A stretch of 64,000 nt of DNA. Source: Umezawaea tangerina (lineage in GTDB: Bacteria; Actinomycetota; Actinomycetes; Mycobacteriales; Pseudonocardiaceae). Shown here one piece after another: positions 1-8,131 of the stretch. The DNA is taken from positions 102,492 to 166,491 of the forward strand of contig NZ_PVTF01000018.1 of assembly GCF_003002815.1 (NCBI RefSeq), in the 5' to 3' direction. The translations under genes were made by a program, and so were the position numbers. Numbering within the stretch: the first letter of the stretch is position 1; each line of letters begins with the position of its first letter. The notes under the pieces are model-generated. The model searched no databases. It was not told the DNA's origin and was given only the letters and a program-made list of their open reading frames with translations.

Positions 1-1
1 C

Positions 2-439
2 GGCGACCGGGTGCAGGCCCTGCGAGCCGACCCCGACCTGCCCGCCTCCGAGAGGCTGCGCGGCGCCCTCCGCGCCCTCATCGACGTCGGCCGCCGCCAA
101 CCGCACCTCTACCAGCTGCTGTTCAAGCCGCAGGGAGCACGCGGGGACGGGCTCGAACGCGTCCGGCTCCAGCTGTGCGGACCGGAGGGCGACCCGACCG
201 CGGCCGTCCGCGCGGCCGGGCGGTTCCAGGACGAGTTCCAGGCCATCGTCGCCGCCCTCGTCGGGGAGGCGGACGCGCGGCACTACGGCGCGCTGCTGAT
301 GACCAGCGCCCACGGCATCGCGGGCATGGAGCTCAGCGGCCACCTCGACGGCGACAAGTGGCGGACCACCGCGGACGAGCTCGTCGACACGCTCGTCCGC
401 ATGGTCTCCGACGCCAGCGTGACGACCTGGGAGACCTAG
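2..439 (+). CDS. TetR-family regulator, C-terminal part only (5' end outside window)
   Basis: The frame is open from the first bases and ends at TAG 437-439, so only the ligand-binding part is present; the DNA-binding helix-turn-helix must lie upstream of the window. The visible 140 or so residues are helical, with a 'QPHLYQLLFKP' segment and a 'TSAHGIAGMELSGHL' segment typical of the C-terminal domain of TetR proteins of the WHG type. An internal GTG at 11 is in frame but is unlikely to be the true start because coding sequence continues to the edge. The stop overlaps the stop of the convergent downstream gene within the shared tetranucleotide CTAG. Target genes cannot be inferred from here. 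Confidence 0.75.
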   Translation, partial: GDRVQALRADPDLPASERLRGALRALIDVGRRQPHLYQLLFKPQGARGDGLERVRLQLCGPEGDPTAAVRAAGRFQDEFQAIVAALVGEADARHYGALLMTSAHGIAGMELSGHLDGDKWRTTADELVDTLVRMVSDASVTTWET

Positions 440-1095
440 GAGACCGACCAGAGGGACCACCCGGCGGACACGTCGAACACCCGCAGCAGCCTGCCGTCCA
501 CGGTGTTCGCGGTGACCTCGGTGACCTGCGTGGTCGCATTGCGCTCGGCGACCGGCGTGCCCACGATCCGCACGTCGCCGACCGGCGTCAACGGCTTCCA
601 GCCGCCTGAGCAGTCGTCGGTGTGCAGCAGCGAGCCGTCCTGGCCGCGCGCGAACACCTCGGTGATCCCGGTGTTCGGCTGGTACACGGCCACCGGGTCG
701 CCCGCGAGGCCCGTGTCGTCCAGGACCTCCCACCCGGACCAGCCCTCGACGGTCCGGTCGGTGTGCACGAGCCTGCCACCGAGGTCGCGGGCGAACACCT
801 CGGTGGCGTGGCGGCGCGGCTCGTGCACCCAGCCGGGCGTGCCGACGATCTTCTGGTCACCGACGGGCGTCCACGGCGACCAGCCCGCGCCGGTGTCGTA
901 GGTGTGGATCACGCTCCCGTCGGCGGCACGCGCGAAGCCCTGGGCGTCCCGCGGCCCCGAAGGGTGGTCCGGGACCGCGGCCGCCGCACCCGACGGCGCG
1001 GAGAGCACGGCCAGGGCGGTGAGCCCCAGCAGGGCCGAGCCGAACCCGTGCGCCTTCACCACCGCGTTCCCCCAAGACTCCGTCGACAGCCGCAC
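436..1095 (-). CDS. Secreted beta-propeller (tectonin/PLL-lectin-like) repeat protein
   Basis: A 219-residue protein with an N-terminal signal peptide (hydrophobic stretch about residues 16-40 ending AAAA). The rest consists of about three and a half repeats of roughly 45 residues with the pattern 'DGS(L/V)-HT...GW-PW/L-PVGD..IVGTP......TEVFAR'. Such repeats build small beta-propellers in tectonin-like and fucose-binding PLL-like lectins, so an extracellular carbohydrate-binding role is plausible, but no catalytic residues are visible. It is convergent with the preceding TetR gene, sharing CTAG as both stops. The number of repeats is low for a closed monomeric propeller, so it may oligomerise or be a fragment of a larger fold. 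Function is inferred from repeat pattern only. Confidence 0.7.
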   Translation of the reverse strand: MRLSTESWGNAVVKAHGFGSALLGLTALAVLSAPSGAAAAVPDHPSGPRDAQGFARAADGSVIHTYDTGAGWSPWTPVGDQKIVGTPGWVHEPRRHATEVFARDLGGRLVHTDRTVEGWSGWEVLDDTGLAGDPVAVYQPNTGITEVFARGQDGSLLHTDDCSGGWKPLTPVGDVRIVGTPVAERNATTQVTEVTANTVDGRLLRVFDVSAGWSLWSVS

Positions 1096-1140
1096 GACCG
1101 AAGCTATCGACGGGACCTTCGAAAAACCTCAAAGCGCCTT

Positions 1141-2073
1141 TCAGGCCAGGTGGGACGCGACCTCCGCGGCGACCAGCTCGACGTGGTCGAGGTCGGCCAC
1201 GTCGAGGATCTGGAGGTAGACCCTCGTGACCCCGGTCCGCTCCCGCCACTGCGACAGCCTCTCCACGACCTCCGCGGGCGTGCCCGCGACACCGCCGGCG
1301 CGCAGCTCGTCGACCTCGCGGCCGATCTTCGCGGCCCGGCGGGCGACCTCGGCGTCGTCGCGGCCGACGCACGTGACCAGCGCGACGGAGCGGGTGATCT
1401 CCGCCTGGTCGCGGCCGATCTCGGCGCACGCCCGCGCGACGCGGTCGAACTGCCGGTTCGCCGTGTCGAAGTCCTGGAACGGCAGGTTGAACTCGTGCGC
1501 GAACCTGGCCGCCAGCGCGGGGGTGCGCTTGGCGCCGACCCCGCCGATCAGCACCGGCACCGGCGACTGCACCGGCTTGGGCAGCGCGGGCGAGTCGGTG
1601 AGCCGGTAGTGCTCGCCCTCGAAGGAGAACGTCTCCCCGGCGGGTGTGCCCAGCAGGCCGGTGACGATCTCCAGCTGCTCGGCGTAGCGGTCGAAGCGCT
1701 CGCCGACCGGCGGGAACGGGATGCCGTAGGCGGAGTGCTCGTCGGAGTACCAGCCTGCGCCGAAACCGAGCTCGACCCGGCCGCCGGACATCGCGTCCAC
1801 CTGGGCGACGCTGATCGCCAGCGGGCCGGGGTGGCGGAAGGTGGCGGCGGTCATCAGCGTGCCGAGCCGGATGCGGGAGGTCTCGCGGGCCAGGCCGGCG
1901 AGCGTGACCCACGCGTCGGTGGGGCCGGGCAGGCCGTCGGTGGAGCCCATCCGCAGGTAGTGGTCCGACCTGAAGAAGGCGTCGTAGCCCGCGTCCTCCG
2001 CGGTCCGCGCGATGCGCAGCAGGTCGTCGTAGCTGGCCCCTTGCTGGGGCTCGGTGAAGATCCGGAGTTCCAC
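1141..2073 (-). CDS. LLM-class F420-dependent (luciferase-like) oxidoreductase
   Basis: 310 residues beginning 'VELRIFTEPQQGASYDDLL' from GTG at 2073; the open frame continues far upstream but only from this point does it match the family. Typical TIM-barrel luciferase-like features are visible: 'AEDAGYDAFFRSDH' (about residue 25), 'ETSRIRLGTLMTAATFRHPG' and 'MSGGRVELGFGAGWYSDEHSAYG', the pattern of actinobacterial F420-dependent enzymes. Substrate unknown. The gene follows a TetR gene on the same strand after 26 bp, so the two are probably cotranscribed from the operator region at 2771-2827. No strong Shine-Dalgarno precedes the GTG, which fits translational coupling. Confidence 0.85.
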   Translation of the reverse strand: MELRIFTEPQQGASYDDLLRIARTAEDAGYDAFFRSDHYLRMGSTDGLPGPTDAWVTLAGLARETSRIRLGTLMTAATFRHPGPLAISVAQVDAMSGGRVELGFGAGWYSDEHSAYGIPFPPVGERFDRYAEQLEIVTGLLGTPAGETFSFEGEHYRLTDSPALPKPVQSPVPVLIGGVGAKRTPALAARFAHEFNLPFQDFDTANRQFDRVARACAEIGRDQAEITRSVALVTCVGRDDAEVARRAAKIGREVDELRAGGVAGTPAEVVERLSQWRERTGVTRVYLQILDVADLDHVELVAAEVASHLA

Positions 2074-2099
2074 CCGGCCCAAACTAGCGCGCCGGCCGG

Positions 2100-2759
2100 C
2101 TAGTGGCGGCGTGAACGTGACCGGCCCCTCGGCGGGGCCACGGGCGGCACGCCGTCGCGCACCCGCAGGCCCTCGACGACCCGGACGATGGTGCGTTCCA
2201 CGTCCGCGCTGGCCTTCTTCGGGTCCGACGCGGCGGCGATGGTGCTGGCGCCCGCGGACAGCGATCCGAACAGCAGCCGCGCGGTGATCTCGACCGGCAT
2301 GTCCTCGATCTCGCCGGACTCCACGAGCAGCTCGATGGCGGTGCGCAGCAGACCGTAGCTGAAGTGCTCCTCGGCCTCGCGCCAGCGCTCCCAGCCCATC
2401 ACGACCGGGGCCTCGTGGATCACGATGCGCTGGTAGGAGGGCTCCAGGCAGACCCGGACGTAGGCGCGCAGCCCCTCGATGGCGGTCTCCCACGGGTCGC
2501 CCGGAGCGGAGACGATCGCCGACAGCCTGCTCATGAACTTGTTCTCCACGGCGTCGAAGGCCGCCTCGAACAGGGCCTGCTTGCCGCTGAAGTGGTGGTA
2601 GAGCGCGCCTTTGGTGACCCTGGCGCGCTTGGTGACCTCGTCGAGGGACGTGCCCGCGTAGCCGCGCTTGGTGAACAGCTCCACCGCGTTGTCCACGAGC
2701 GCCTGCCTCGTGGACTCCGAGTACTCGACGCGTCTCGACCCCGTTGTCACCACGCTCAC
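2100..2759 (-). CDS. TetR-family transcriptional regulator
   Basis: 219 residues; start GTG 2759 (an alternative GTG lies at 2753). The helix-turn-helix spans about residues 37-62 ('TSLDEVTKRARVTKGALYHHFSGK'-type core), followed by an all-helical ligand domain with 'CLEPSYQRIVIHEAPVVMGW', a segment common in TetR proteins near LLM oxidoreductases. It is upstream of and on the same strand as the LLM gene and divergent from the gene at 2877. Two sets of palindromes built from ATACCGACGGTA lie directly in front of it, so autoregulation and control of the divergent gene are likely (inference). The C-terminal tail is Arg/Pro-rich and probably disordered. Confidence 0.9.
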   Translation of the reverse strand: MSVVTTGSRRVEYSESTRQALVDNAVELFTKRGYAGTSLDEVTKRARVTKGALYHHFSGKQALFEAAFDAVENKFMSRLSAIVSAPGDPWETAIEGLRAYVRVCLEPSYQRIVIHEAPVVMGWERWREAEEHFSYGLLRTAIELLVESGEIEDMPVEITARLLFGSLSAGASTIAAASDPKKASADVERTIVRVVEGLRVRDGVPPVAPPRGRSRSRRH

Positions 2760-2770
2760 AACCGTACGAC

Positions 2771-2827
2771 ATACCGACGGTACGTACCGGTGGTATGTTG
2801 GCCACGACGGGCCATACCGACGGTATG
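2771..2827. promoter_or_regulatory. Twin TetR operator in divergent promoter region
   Basis: Two palindromes share one half-site. The first, 2771-2796, is two ATACC-N2-CGGTA blocks arranged around a central CG and is complementary except for two inner positions. The second, 2813-2827, is CATACCGACGGTATG, perfect apart from its central base. They sit between the TetR gene start (2759) and the divergent gene (2877), where a TetR dimer or pair of dimers would block both promoters. Confidence 0.7.
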
Positions 2828-2876
2828 CTAAAGACCCCGAGTATGAGCCCCCTCACCCACGAGAGGAGGCCCGACC

Positions 2877-3329
2877 ATGGGCTGGAGCGACTTCTACCGG
2901 CGACGCGACGAGCTGGCCGCCGTGCTCGACCGGGCCGAGCGGAACCCCGCGGCCCCGCCGGAGTTCGACCCGGACGTGTTCGCCGACGCCGACGAGCTGC
3001 TGCTCGCCCTGCACCACCGGTGGCTCCAGCAGCTCACCGGTCGGCTGGGCGTGGCGCTGACCGACGGCGACGACCGCGTCGACGCGGTCCTCACGACCTG
3101 GCGCGCGCTCGCCGCCGAGCAGCCCGCGCTGCGCGGCCTGCTGGACGCCCACCTCACCGACCCCGAGGCCGTCGGGCGCGAGGAGCGCCTGCTGGCGTTG
3201 ACCTCCGGTCTCGCCGAGCTCTCCGAGCCCACCGCCGAGGTCTCCGCGATCGGTGCGGCGTTCCTCGCGCTGATCCGTTCGGAGCCCGCCGTGCGAACGT
3301 CCCGCAAGCGCCTGTTGAGCAGGGCCTGA
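2877..3329 (+). CDS. Conserved hypothetical protein, mostly helical
   Basis: 150 residues from ATG 2877, preceded by a clear Shine-Dalgarno (GAGGAGG, 2863-2869). The sequence is predicted helical and acidic, rich in Leu, Ala, Asp and Arg; it has no signal peptide, membrane segment or Cys. I do not recognise a named family. It is divergent from the TetR gene and shares its operator region, so it is probably part of that TetR regulon. 23 bp after its stop an SDR gene begins on the same strand, which may be cotranscribed. Confidence 0.75.
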   Translation: MGWSDFYRRRDELAAVLDRAERNPAAPPEFDPDVFADADELLLALHHRWLQQLTGRLGVALTDGDDRVDAVLTTWRALAAEQPALRGLLDAHLTDPEAVGREERLLALTSGLAELSEPTAEVSAIGAAFLALIRSEPAVRTSRKRLLSRA

Positions 3330-3352
3330 GCGAACTTGGTTAGGTGACGGGC

Positions 3353-4276
3353 ATGTGGACCGAAGCGGACATCCCCGACCAGACCGGCCGCACCGTGGTG
3401 GTCACCGGGGCGAACTCGGGCCTCGGGCTGCGCTCGGCCGAGGTGCTCGGCGCCAGGGGCGCGCGGGTGCTCATGGCCTGCCGCTCCCCCGAACGCGGCG
3501 CCGAGGCGCTGCGGCGCGTGCTCGCGACCGGCGCGAAGGCCGAGCTCGTCGAACTGGACCTGGCCGACCTCTCGTCGGTCCGCAGAGCCGCCGCGGACGT
3601 CCGGGAGCGCACCGGTGACGCGGTCGACGTGCTGATGAACAACGCGGGCGTGATGGCGACGCCGCGCGGCTGGACCGTCGACCACTTCGAGACCCAGTTC
3701 GGCACCAACCACCTCGGGCACGCCGCGCTCACGTGGCTGCTCATGCCCGCCCTGCGCACCCGGCCGGGCGCGCGCGTGGTGACGCTGTCGAGCCTCGCCC
3801 ACAAGATGGGCGGGCTCCAGCTCGCCGACCCGAACTTCGAGGCCCGCGGCTACTCGGCGTGGCAGGCCTACGGCCAGTCGAAGCTGGCCAACCTGCTGTT
3901 CGCCAACGCCCTGGCCCGGCACCTGGCGGCGGCCGGACTGGACGTGACGTCGGTCGCAGCCCACCCCGGCCTGACCGGCACGAACCTGGGCGCCAACCAC
4001 GCGAAGTCGCAGGGCAGCGCGCTGCTCGGCGGCGTCGTGAAGGTGTGGGACGCCGTGGTCACCCAGAGCGTGGAGCAGGGCGCGTTGCCGCAGCTCCACG
4101 CCGCGACGGCACCCGGCGTGCTGCCCGACGACTACTACGGCCCCGGCGCGCTGGGCGAGACCCGCGGCCACCCCAAGCCGGCCTCCAGGAGCAAGGCCGC
4201 GCGGGACGACGTCACGGCCGACCGGCTGTGGGACCTCACGGCCACTCTCACCGGGGTAACCCCGGATCCGGCGTGA
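3353..4276 (+). CDS. Short-chain dehydrogenase/reductase (retinol-dehydrogenase-like)
   Basis: 307 residues from ATG 3353; an in-frame GTG at 3344 overlaps the likely Shine-Dalgarno (AGGTGA, 3342-3347), so the ATG is preferred. The Rossmann fold is complete: '[10 protein letters not shown]' nucleotide-binding loop near the N terminus, 'ELDLADL' acidic loop, 'NNAGVMA', catalytic Ser in 'VTLSSLAH' and the YxxxK pair in 'AYGQSKLAN'. 'ACRSPERG' after beta-2 suggests NADP(H) preference. The length and the 'GTNHLGH' and 'HPGLTGTNL' segments match the light-dependent-protochlorophyllide/retinol dehydrogenase-like branch. Substrate unknown. Confidence 0.88.
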   Translation: MWTEADIPDQTGRTVVVTGANSGLGLRSAEVLGARGARVLMACRSPERGAEALRRVLATGAKAELVELDLADLSSVRRAAADVRERTGDAVDVLMNNAGVMATPRGWTVDHFETQFGTNHLGHAALTWLLMPALRTRPGARVVTLSSLAHKMGGLQLADPNFEARGYSAWQAYGQSKLANLLFANALARHLAAAGLDVTSVAAHPGLTGTNLGANHAKSQGSALLGGVVKVWDAVVTQSVEQGALPQLHAATAPGVLPDDYYGPGALGETRGHPKPASRSKAARDDVTADRLWDLTATLTGVTPDPA

Positions 4277-4313
4277 CCCCGACCACGCGCGCGCGAAGCG
4301 TAGGGTGACCAGC

Positions 4314-5318
4314 GTGACGCCGGTACCAGAGGGTCGGAAGCTGCTGCGGCTCGAGGTCCGCAACAGCCAGACGCCGATCGAGAAGAAGCCCTCGTGGATC
4401 AAGACGAAGGCCAAGATGGGCCCCGAGTTCCGGGAGCTCAAGGGCCTCGTCAAACGCGAGGGGCTGCACACGGTCTGCGAAGAGGCCGGTTGTCCCAACA
4501 TCTACGAGTGCTGGGAAGACCGCGAGGCCACGTTCCTCATCGGTGGCGAGCAGTGCACGCGGCGCTGCGACTTCTGCCAGATCGACACGGGCAAGCCGGA
4601 CGACCTCGACCGCGACGAGCCGCGCCGGGTCGCCGAGTCGGTCCAGGCGATGGGCCTGCGCTACTCGACCGTCACCGGTGTCGCCCGCGACGACCTCCCC
4701 GACGGCGGCGCGTGGCTGTACGCGGAGACCGTGCGGCTGATCCACCAGCTCAACCCCGGCACGGGTGTCGAGCTGCTGATCCCGGACTTCAACGCGGTGC
4801 CCGAGCAGCTGGCCGAGGTGTTCGCCTCGCGGCCGGAGGTGCTCGCGCACAACGTGGAGACCGTGCCGCGGATCTTCAAGCGCATCCGCCCCGCGTTCCG
4901 CTACGAGCGCTCGCTCGACGTGATCACCAAGGCCCGCGAGTTCGGCCTGGTCACCAAGTCCAACCTGATCCTCGGCATGGGCGAGACCCCGGAAGAGGTC
5001 ACCCAGGCGCTGCGCGACCTGCACGACGCGGGCTGCGAGATCATCACGATCACCCAGTACCTGCGGCCCTCGCCGCGGCACCACCCCGTCGAGCGCTGGG
5101 TGAAGCCGGAGGAGTTCGTCGCGCACTCCGACGACGCCAAGGCCATGGGCTTCTCGGGCGTGATGGCCGGTCCGCTGGTGCGGTCCTCCTATCGCGCCGG
5201 ACGGCTGTACGCGACCGCCGTGCAGGAGCGCGGCGAGGAGCTGCCGGAGAACCTCCAGCACCTGCTGCAGGCCGGGAGCGCCGCCCAGGAGGCCAGCTCG
5301 CTGCTCGCCCCCCGCTAG
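4314..5318 (+). CDS. lipA: Lipoyl synthase (radical SAM)
   Basis: LipA inserts two sulfurs into protein-bound octanoyl groups to make lipoyl cofactors for pyruvate and 2-oxoglutarate dehydrogenases and the glycine cleavage system. The protein has both Fe-S sites: auxiliary-cluster cysteines at about 55, 60 and 66 ('[13 protein letters not shown]') and the radical-SAM CxxxCxxC at 81/85/88 ('CTRRCDFC'), plus the C-terminal 'VRSSYRAG' serine motif. GTG 4314 (334 aa) is chosen because 'AGGGTGA' at 4302-4308 has correct spacing; GTG 4305 is an alternative. No lipB is adjacent in this window. A strong hairpin follows the stop. Confidence 0.97.
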   Translation: MTPVPEGRKLLRLEVRNSQTPIEKKPSWIKTKAKMGPEFRELKGLVKREGLHTVCEEAGCPNIYECWEDREATFLIGGEQCTRRCDFCQIDTGKPDDLDRDEPRRVAESVQAMGLRYSTVTGVARDDLPDGGAWLYAETVRLIHQLNPGTGVELLIPDFNAVPEQLAEVFASRPEVLAHNVETVPRIFKRIRPAFRYERSLDVITKAREFGLVTKSNLILGMGETPEEVTQALRDLHDAGCEIITITQYLRPSPRHHPVERWVKPEEFVAHSDDAKAMGFSGVMAGPLVRSSYRAGRLYATAVQERGEELPENLQHLLQAGSAAQEASSLLAPR

Positions 5319-5322
5319 TCCA

Positions 5323-5352
5323 CTGTGCCCCGGCGTCCGCGTCGGGGCACAG
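5323..5352. terminator. Bidirectional hairpin between lipA and convergent gene
   Basis: Perfect 10-bp stem CTGTGCCCCG / CGGGGCACAG with a 10-nt loop. It begins 5 nt after the lipA stop and ends directly at the stop codon of the convergent gene, so it can serve transcripts from both sides. No T-run on either side. Confidence 0.75.
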
Positions 5353-6390
5353 CTATGTGCGGACGAGCTCGTGGACCACGACGCCGTCGAGGGTGCGCAC
5401 GAAGTCGGCGCCGAACGCGCTCGACGGCGTGTGAGACCCGGCGGGCACGCCGCCGTCGAGGAGCCGTTGCACCGCCCGGACGACGGCGTCGGCGGTGAGG
5501 TCGTAGGCGTTGGGCGCGGTGAGCGCGACGGACACCGTGCGCCCCTCGACGTCGGACACCTCGCCCCACACCTCGGACCGAGTCTTGGCGCGCAGCTCCT
5601 CGCCGGGCCCGGAGATCCGCTGCGCCACGGCCTTGCCGAAGCCCTGCGCCAGAGACGTGCGCAGCAGCGGCCCGAACAGCGCCTGGAGGTGTCCGGCGAG
5701 GCCGGGCAGCACGGTGAACGTGGTGATGTTCGGGATGCCGGTCGACCGGTAGGCGGTGCTCACGTCGCCCCACGGGATCGCGCCGACGTCGCGCGCGCCC
5801 GAGTGGAACGCGGCGCTGCGCCTGCGGTGGCCGACGCGGAAGGTCCGCAGCTCGCCGTCGACCCGCGCCCGACCGCCGTTCGCGCTGCCCTCGACGGACG
5901 TCTTCGTGGTGCCGGGGCTCGCGCCGCCGCCCGTGGTGAAGGCGAGGTCGAGGTGCGTCGCGCCGGGCAGCGCGGCGGCGAGCACGGCGGCCACGCAGTC
6001 GGTCGGCACGACGTCGAACCCGGTGCCGGGCAGCAGGACCACCCCGGCGGCCTTCGCCTCCCCGTCACGGGCGGCGACGGCCTCGAACACGTCGATCTCG
6101 CCGGTGATGTCGGTGTAGTGCGTGCCGGTCGCCAGGCAGGCGTCCACCATCGGCCGCGAGGTGGCCGAGAACGGGCCCGCGCAGTGCGCGACCACGTCGA
6201 CGTCCCGCAGCGCGTCGGCGGCGTCGTCGAGCCCGAACGCGCGGTGCTCAAGGCCGAGGCGCTCGGCCAGCGGCGCGACCTTCGCGGCGGACCGCCCGGC
6301 CAGCACCGGCCTCAGGCCGCGTCGCACGGCCAGTTCGGCGATCAGCACGCCGGTGTACCCGTTGGCGCCGTAGAGCATCCACGTGGTCAT
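5353..6390 (-). CDS. Saccharopine dehydrogenase-like NAD(P)-binding protein
   Basis: 345 residues from ATG 6390. The N terminus is a Rossmann fold ('MLYGANGYTGVLIAELAVRRG', then 'VLAGRSAAKVAPLAERLG') followed by 'CAGPFSATSRPMVDACLATGTHYTDITGE', the hallmark of the saccharopine-dehydrogenase / trans-acting enoyl reductase family. Mycobacterial relatives act in glycolipid and polyketide lipid reduction, but true lysine-pathway saccharopine dehydrogenases are different in their C-terminal part, so no pathway can be assigned. Convergent with lipA and separated from it by a hairpin. No clear operon partner; the next minus-strand gene starts at 6713. Confidence 0.85.
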   Translation of the reverse strand: MTTWMLYGANGYTGVLIAELAVRRGLRPVLAGRSAAKVAPLAERLGLEHRAFGLDDAADALRDVDVVAHCAGPFSATSRPMVDACLATGTHYTDITGEIDVFEAVAARDGEAKAAGVVLLPGTGFDVVPTDCVAAVLAAALPGATHLDLAFTTGGGASPGTTKTSVEGSANGGRARVDGELRTFRVGHRRRSAAFHSGARDVGAIPWGDVSTAYRSTGIPNITTFTVLPGLAGHLQALFGPLLRTSLAQGFGKAVAQRISGPGEELRAKTRSEVWGEVSDVEGRTVSVALTAPNAYDLTADAVVRAVQRLLDGGVPAGSHTPSSAFGADFVRTLDGVVVHELVRT

Positions 6391-6413
6391 GGCCGAACGC
6401 TACCAGCGAGTAG

Positions 6414-6713
6414 CTATGCGTCGGAACGACGTCTTCCCGCCAAGCCGCCCGCGACGAGGAGCACGGCGCCGCCCACCACCACCGGGAGCGCCCACCCCAA
6501 CCGCTCGCTCCGCAGCCGTCCGCAGATCCCGACGAACGCCGGGTCGATCTTCTCGACCTCCGCCGGGTCGAAGCCCATGCCGATGCTGTTGCCGCAGGAC
6601 ACGGCCGAACCGCTGGGGGTGTCCGACGACATCGGCAGGAACAGGATCAGGAGACCGGACAGCAGGAATGCGAGACCAATCACCAACGTGACCGTCCTCA
6701 GCGCCATGAACAT
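6414..6713 (-). CDS. Small two-helix membrane protein
   Basis: About 99 residues if started at ATG 6713 (ATG 6707 is an alternative); the open frame extends upstream to 6824 but that part looks non-coding. Two hydrophobic segments are visible: residues about 5-27 ('TVTLVIGLAFLLSGLLILFLP') and 70-92 ('ALPVVVGGAVLLVAGGLAG'). The loop between them has two cysteines ('SCGNSIGM...GICGRL') that could form an extracytoplasmic disulfide. The short Arg-rich tail would face the cytoplasm. I recognise no named family. Confidence 0.6.
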   Translation of the reverse strand: MFMALRTVTLVIGLAFLLSGLLILFLPMSSDTPSGSAVSCGNSIGMGFDPAEVEKIDPAFVGICGRLRSERLGWALPVVVGGAVLLVAGGLAGRRRSDA

Positions 6714-6865
6714 GAAGTTACGTCCGATTTGGACTCGCGTACAGAGTCCGAACGGCCCATGTTGATCAACTCGGCCGATGGCGGTTTTCTCCCCCTTCGG
6801 CCGCTGTTCCGGGGACTTTTTCACAACTAGCTTCCGCTGAGGACCGACGACGGGAGCCCCGAGGC

Positions 6866-8047
6866 ATGAAACTCGACATCTTCAACGAGATCCAGGACCC
6901 GCGGCCGTGGGCGGAAGGCCATGAGCACCAACGCATCGCCCAGGCCATCGAGCAGGCGGAGTTAGCCGACGAGACGGGGTACGGGTGCTGGTGGCAGGTC
7001 GAGCACCACGGCGCCGAGGAGTTCAGCCTGTCGTCCGCGCCGGAGATGCTGCTGGCCGCGCTCTCCCAGCGCACCACGAACATCCGGCTCGGCCACTCCG
7101 CCGTCCTCGCCCCGTCCCGCTTCAACCACCCGTTGCGCATCGCCGAGCGCGCGGCGTGGCTCGACCACCTCAGCGGCGGCCGCGTCGAACTGGGCCTCAC
7201 CCGCTCGACCACACCGGAATGGCGGCTGTTCAACACCGACCCCGCTGACGTACGCCCGCAGACCGCCGAGGCGTTCGACATGATCCCGCGCATGTGGACG
7301 GAGGACCGCTTCTCCCACTCCAGCACCAACTTCCGGATCTCCGACGTTCCGGTAGTCCCCAAGCCGTACCAGAAACCCCACCCACCCCTCTGGCAGGCCG
7401 CCACCAGCCCCGGCTCGTTCGAGGACGCGGGCAGGCGCGGCGTCGGCGTCCTCGGCACCACCATCTGGGAGTCCTTGGAACGCGTCGCCCGCATGGTCGA
7501 CCTGTACCGCACCGCGGCCGCCGCCTGCACCGCGCCCGCGGGCGCGTTCGTCAACAACCAGGTCGCGTTCTTCACGTTCGTGCACTGCGCCGAGACCGAC
7601 CAGGAGGCCATGCGCAACGGCGCCGCCGCGGCCGCCGCCTGGTACACCGTCCGCGCCCTCACGTTCTTCGAGGCCGCTGACGCGTTCGTCACCGAGTTGG
7701 ATCGTCAGAAGGCGGTGCTGGCGGCGCCTGATGGTGGTGGGCTCACCGGTGAGTTCCTGCGTGCGGAGGCTGCGGCGGCGTCTGCCGGGCCGAACGACGC
7801 GCAGTTGGTGATCGGTCGGATCATCCAGGGCGAGGAGGTGCCGGAGGAGGAGGTTTTCGAGGCGCTGAACGCGCAGGACTCGTTGATCGTGGGGAGTCCG
7901 GAGACGTGCCGGAAGAAGCTGCGGGTGTACGAGGAGCTGGGGATTGACCGGCTGATGAGCTTCCACCAGGTGGGGGCTTTGCCGCACGAGAAGGTGATGG
8001 GGTCGATCCGGTTGTTCGGGTCTTTGATTTCGGAGTTCGACCGGTAG
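6866..8047 (+). CDS. Luciferase-like flavin-dependent monooxygenase
   Basis: 393 residues from ATG 6866. Luciferase-family TIM barrel features: 'MKLDIFNEIQDPRPW', 'QAELADETGYGCWWQVEHHGAEEFSLSSAPEMLLAALSQRTTNIRLG' spread over residues 30-80, 'HPLRIAERAAWLDHLSGGRVELGL' and 'ALPHEKVMGSIRLFG' near the end. This is the alkanal-monooxygenase-like branch using reduced flavin, distinct from the F420 enzyme at 1141. Base use changes in the last 350 bp: third positions become G/T-rich ('GGTGGTGGG', 'TTGGTG') as the gene approaches the repeat element at 8132. Substrate unknown. Confidence 0.85.
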   Translation: MKLDIFNEIQDPRPWAEGHEHQRIAQAIEQAELADETGYGCWWQVEHHGAEEFSLSSAPEMLLAALSQRTTNIRLGHSAVLAPSRFNHPLRIAERAAWLDHLSGGRVELGLTRSTTPEWRLFNTDPADVRPQTAEAFDMIPRMWTEDRFSHSSTNFRISDVPVVPKPYQKPHPPLWQAATSPGSFEDAGRRGVGVLGTTIWESLERVARMVDLYRTAAAACTAPAGAFVNNQVAFFTFVHCAETDQEAMRNGAAAAAAWYTVRALTFFEAADAFVTELDRQKAVLAAPDGGGLTGEFLRAEAAAASAGPNDAQLVIGRIIQGEEVPEEEVFEALNAQDSLIVGSPETCRKKLRVYEELGIDRLMSFHQVGALPHEKVMGSIRLFGSLISEFDR

Positions 8048-8131
8048 GGGTGGTGTGCCGGCTGATCGTGGTGATCGGCGCCTGTCGCTGACCGTGGTCA
8101 ATCGGCGGGGATCGCATCCGCCGTGTGCGGT

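Noticed and set aside
1141..2856. A fused TetR-oxidoreductase protein in one long minus-strand frame
   Set aside because: Upstream of 2073 this frame is a shadow of the real TetR gene (2100-2759, another frame); similarity to LLM enzymes begins only at GTG 2073.
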